In this document: one piece after another, positions 6,470 to 7,544 of the stretch
Layout: the number at the start of each line of letters is the position of its first letter
Position numbering within the stretch: the first letter of the stretch is position 1
Assembly: GCA_023388675.1 (NCBI GenBank)
Contig: JAEWFU010000019.1
Coordinates: 1 to 7,544, forward strand
Length of the DNA stretch: 7,544 nt
Origin: Pseudomonadota bacterium
GTDB taxonomy: Bacteria > Pseudomonadota > Alphaproteobacteria > Rhizobiales > Rhizobiaceae
Direction: 5' to 3'
Translations under genes and position numbers: made by a program
Notes under the pieces: model-generated
Database searches by the model: none
What the model was told of the DNA's origin: nothing
What the model saw: the letters and a program-made list of their open reading frames with translations, nothing else

Positions 6470-6955
6470 ATGACTTCACGATCGACAGCTCCGTTTCCCG
6501 ATGCCGTGACCGCATTCGTGGCGCTTGCATGGCTTGGGATGCTCGTCGGGGTCTCTTTCCTCGCGACCCCGGTCAAGTTCCTGGCCCCTTCGCTGGAGCT
6601 TCCAGTCGCGCTCGATGTCGGCAGGGTAACCTTCGCGGCGTTCTCGAAGGCGGAATGGGGCCTTTCGCTCTTTCTCATCATCGCAACGTTCATTCCGAAG
6701 GCTCCGCGTGCGGAGGTCGTGCTGACCGCTGTCGCGGTTCTGATCGTCGGGGTGCAGGCGCTGTGGCTGCTGCCCGCGCTCGATATACGCGTGGCGGCGG
6801 TGATCGCGGGAAACCCGCAGGAGCCGTCCGTCCATCACGCGGCCTATGCGGCACTGGAGGCCGCAAAAGCATCCGCGCTCGTAGCGGTCGCGCTGATAGC
6901 CCTGTTCAGGTTGGGATGGCGCGACAAACCCGACGCGACTGCGGATGAGCAATGA
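6470..6955 (+). CDS. Four-helix inner-membrane protein, function unknown
   Basis: This 161-residue protein has no name I can give with confidence. Four hydrophobic segments are visible at about 12-32, 60-76, 82-102 and 131-147. After TM1 comes the motif FLATPVKFLAP, then a linker with GRVTFAAFSKAEWG leading into TM2. The TM3-TM4 loop contains His122-His123, and the C-terminus is a short charged tail (RDKPDATADEQ). The general pattern, four helices with a Phe/Pro-rich segment after TM1 and G..F..F before TM2, is reminiscent of the DUF4149/TMEM205 group, but this is a guess from memory. It starts 10 bases after the haemoglobin stop with GAGGGGA spaced 5 bases from the ATG, and its stop overlaps the repressor's start in ATGA. 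It is thus firmly part of the predicted NO-responsive unit. Possible roles are NO/haem-linked electron transfer, NO sensing at the membrane, or transport; none is shown. Confidence 0.85.
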   Translation: MTSRSTAPFPDAVTAFVALAWLGMLVGVSFLATPVKFLAPSLELPVALDVGRVTFAAFSKAEWGLSLFLIIATFIPKAPRAEVVLTAVAVLIVGVQALWLLPALDIRVAAVIAGNPQEPSVHHAAYAALEAAKASALVAVALIALFRLGWRDKPDATADEQ

Positions 6956-7446
6956 AACTCACCTTTCACACCGACTACGCGCTCCGAATGCTGATCTTCC
7001 TCGCCGTGCATGAGGAAAGACCTTCGACCGTTTCCGACGTCGCTTCGGCATACGGCCTGTCCCGGAACCACCTTCTCAAGGTCGCTTTCAACCTGGGCCG
7101 GCTGGGATATGTGAAGACCACCCGCGGACGCTCCGGCGGGGTGGCGCTGGCAATGGCGCCCGAGGACATAAACGTCGGCGCCGTTATCCGGGCGATGGAG
7201 GACGATTTCGCCCTCATGGAGTGCCTGCGCCCGGAAGGCGGCTGCTGCGTCATCACGCCGGCCTGCAGGTTGAAAGGGATTGTCCGCAAGGCGATCGATG
7301 CTTTTCTCGAAGTCTTCGACGCCCACACCCTTGCCGACCTCGTCGGGAATCGTGCCCTGCTCGCAGGGTTACTCGATTTCCCCAGCGACCCCGCAAAGAC
7401 CGTATCTGCAGCGCGCCGCGCGGCTTCTGGAGCCCAATCCGGATAA
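6952..7446 (+). CDS. nsrR: Rrf2-family repressor NsrR (NO sensor)
   Basis: This 164-residue regulator opens with MKLTFHTDYALRMLIFLAVH, the typical start of NsrR/Rrf2 proteins, and has a winged-helix DNA-binding domain (about 1-75) with the recognition region YGLSRNHLLKVAFNLGRLGYV and the wing RGRSGGVALA. The Fe-S region holds Cys91, Cys98, Cys99 and Cys105; C99-VITPAC105-RLKG aligns with the E. coli NsrR segment CHITPACRLK. Asp8, the fourth ligand of the [4Fe-4S] cluster in Streptomyces NsrR, is also present. NO would nitrosylate the cluster and release DNA. The helix after the cysteines and THTLADLV-like stretch (AHTLADLVGN) match NsrR well. The start overlaps the membrane-protein stop by 4 bases. 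The Ala/Ser-rich tail from about 148 is longer than in E. coli. IscR-type function is unlikely because the cysteine spacing and ITPACRLK motif are those of NsrR. Confidence 0.93.
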   Translation: MKLTFHTDYALRMLIFLAVHEERPSTVSDVASAYGLSRNHLLKVAFNLGRLGYVKTTRGRSGGVALAMAPEDINVGAVIRAMEDDFALMECLRPEGGCCVITPACRLKGIVRKAIDAFLEVFDAHTLADLVGNRALLAGLLDFPSDPAKTVSAARRAASGAQSG

Positions 7447-7544
7447 TCTCCTGCTGAAGGTCTCCCAGCCCGCATGCAGGCGGCGCAAGGTAATGTCCTC
7501 CCAACCGCATCGGTTCCGCCCGGCCGTTCTTAAAAAAAATCCTT
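7447..7544. other. Short 3' intergenic end, nothing callable
   Basis: No gene or clear terminator for the operon is seen in these 98 bases. An A-run (7532-7539) near the end reads as a T-run on the minus strand and could belong to a terminator of a minus-strand gene beyond the window, but the matching hairpin would lie outside it. Confidence 0.3.

Noticed and set aside
5524..6693. A 389-codon open frame on the minus strand
   Set aside because: It runs antisense through the whole haemoglobin gene and the inverted-repeat element, has low-complexity Arg/Pro-rich content with no recognisable domain, and starts inside the membrane-protein gene. High GC explains the lack of stops.

Overview
The window looks like chromosomal DNA of an alphaproteobacterium, most likely from the Hyphomicrobiales (Rhizobiales) and perhaps close to Mesorhizobium/Phyllobacteriaceae. 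This is inferred from three things: the high GC content, gene families typical of that group, and several short GC-rich palindromic repeats of the kind scattered through those genomes (TCATCCTGAGG..., GTCATCCCGG..., and CCCCTCACC...CTCTCCCCG...CGGGGAGAGG). No phylogenetic marker settles the genus.

Layout. Positions 117-3369 on the minus strand hold a tight three-gene operon for a MacAB-type tripartite exporter, in the order adaptor (3369-2035), ABC ATPase (2038-1325), permease (1325-117). The genes overlap by 4 and 1 bases. The pump is of the split type, with ATPase and permease as separate polypeptides, and no outer-membrane partner lies in the window. Divergent from it, on the plus strand, is a PhzF-family isomerase/epimerase (3498-4421). 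A repeat-rich intergenic stretch follows (4422-4858). A small secreted protein on the minus strand (4859-5098) and a tRNA-Lys(CUU) gene (5295-5370) come next. Positions 5371-5987 carry no convincing gene but contain a striking inverted-repeat element at 5509-5694.

The most interesting part is the three-gene plus-strand operon at 6022-7446. It encodes a group III truncated haemoglobin, an unnamed four-helix membrane protein, and an Rrf2-family repressor with the features of NsrR (Asp8 plus a Cys cluster for an Fe-S cluster). A 23-bp imperfect palindrome resembling NsrR operators lies 11 bases before the haemoglobin start codon. The unit therefore reads as a self-regulated nitric-oxide response cassette: NO would destroy the repressor's Fe-S cluster, releasing the haemoglobin, the membrane protein and the repressor itself. 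The membrane protein is the unknown of the set, and its position between an NO-reactive globin and the NO sensor suggests an NO-related role. The last ~100 bases hold nothing that can be called.
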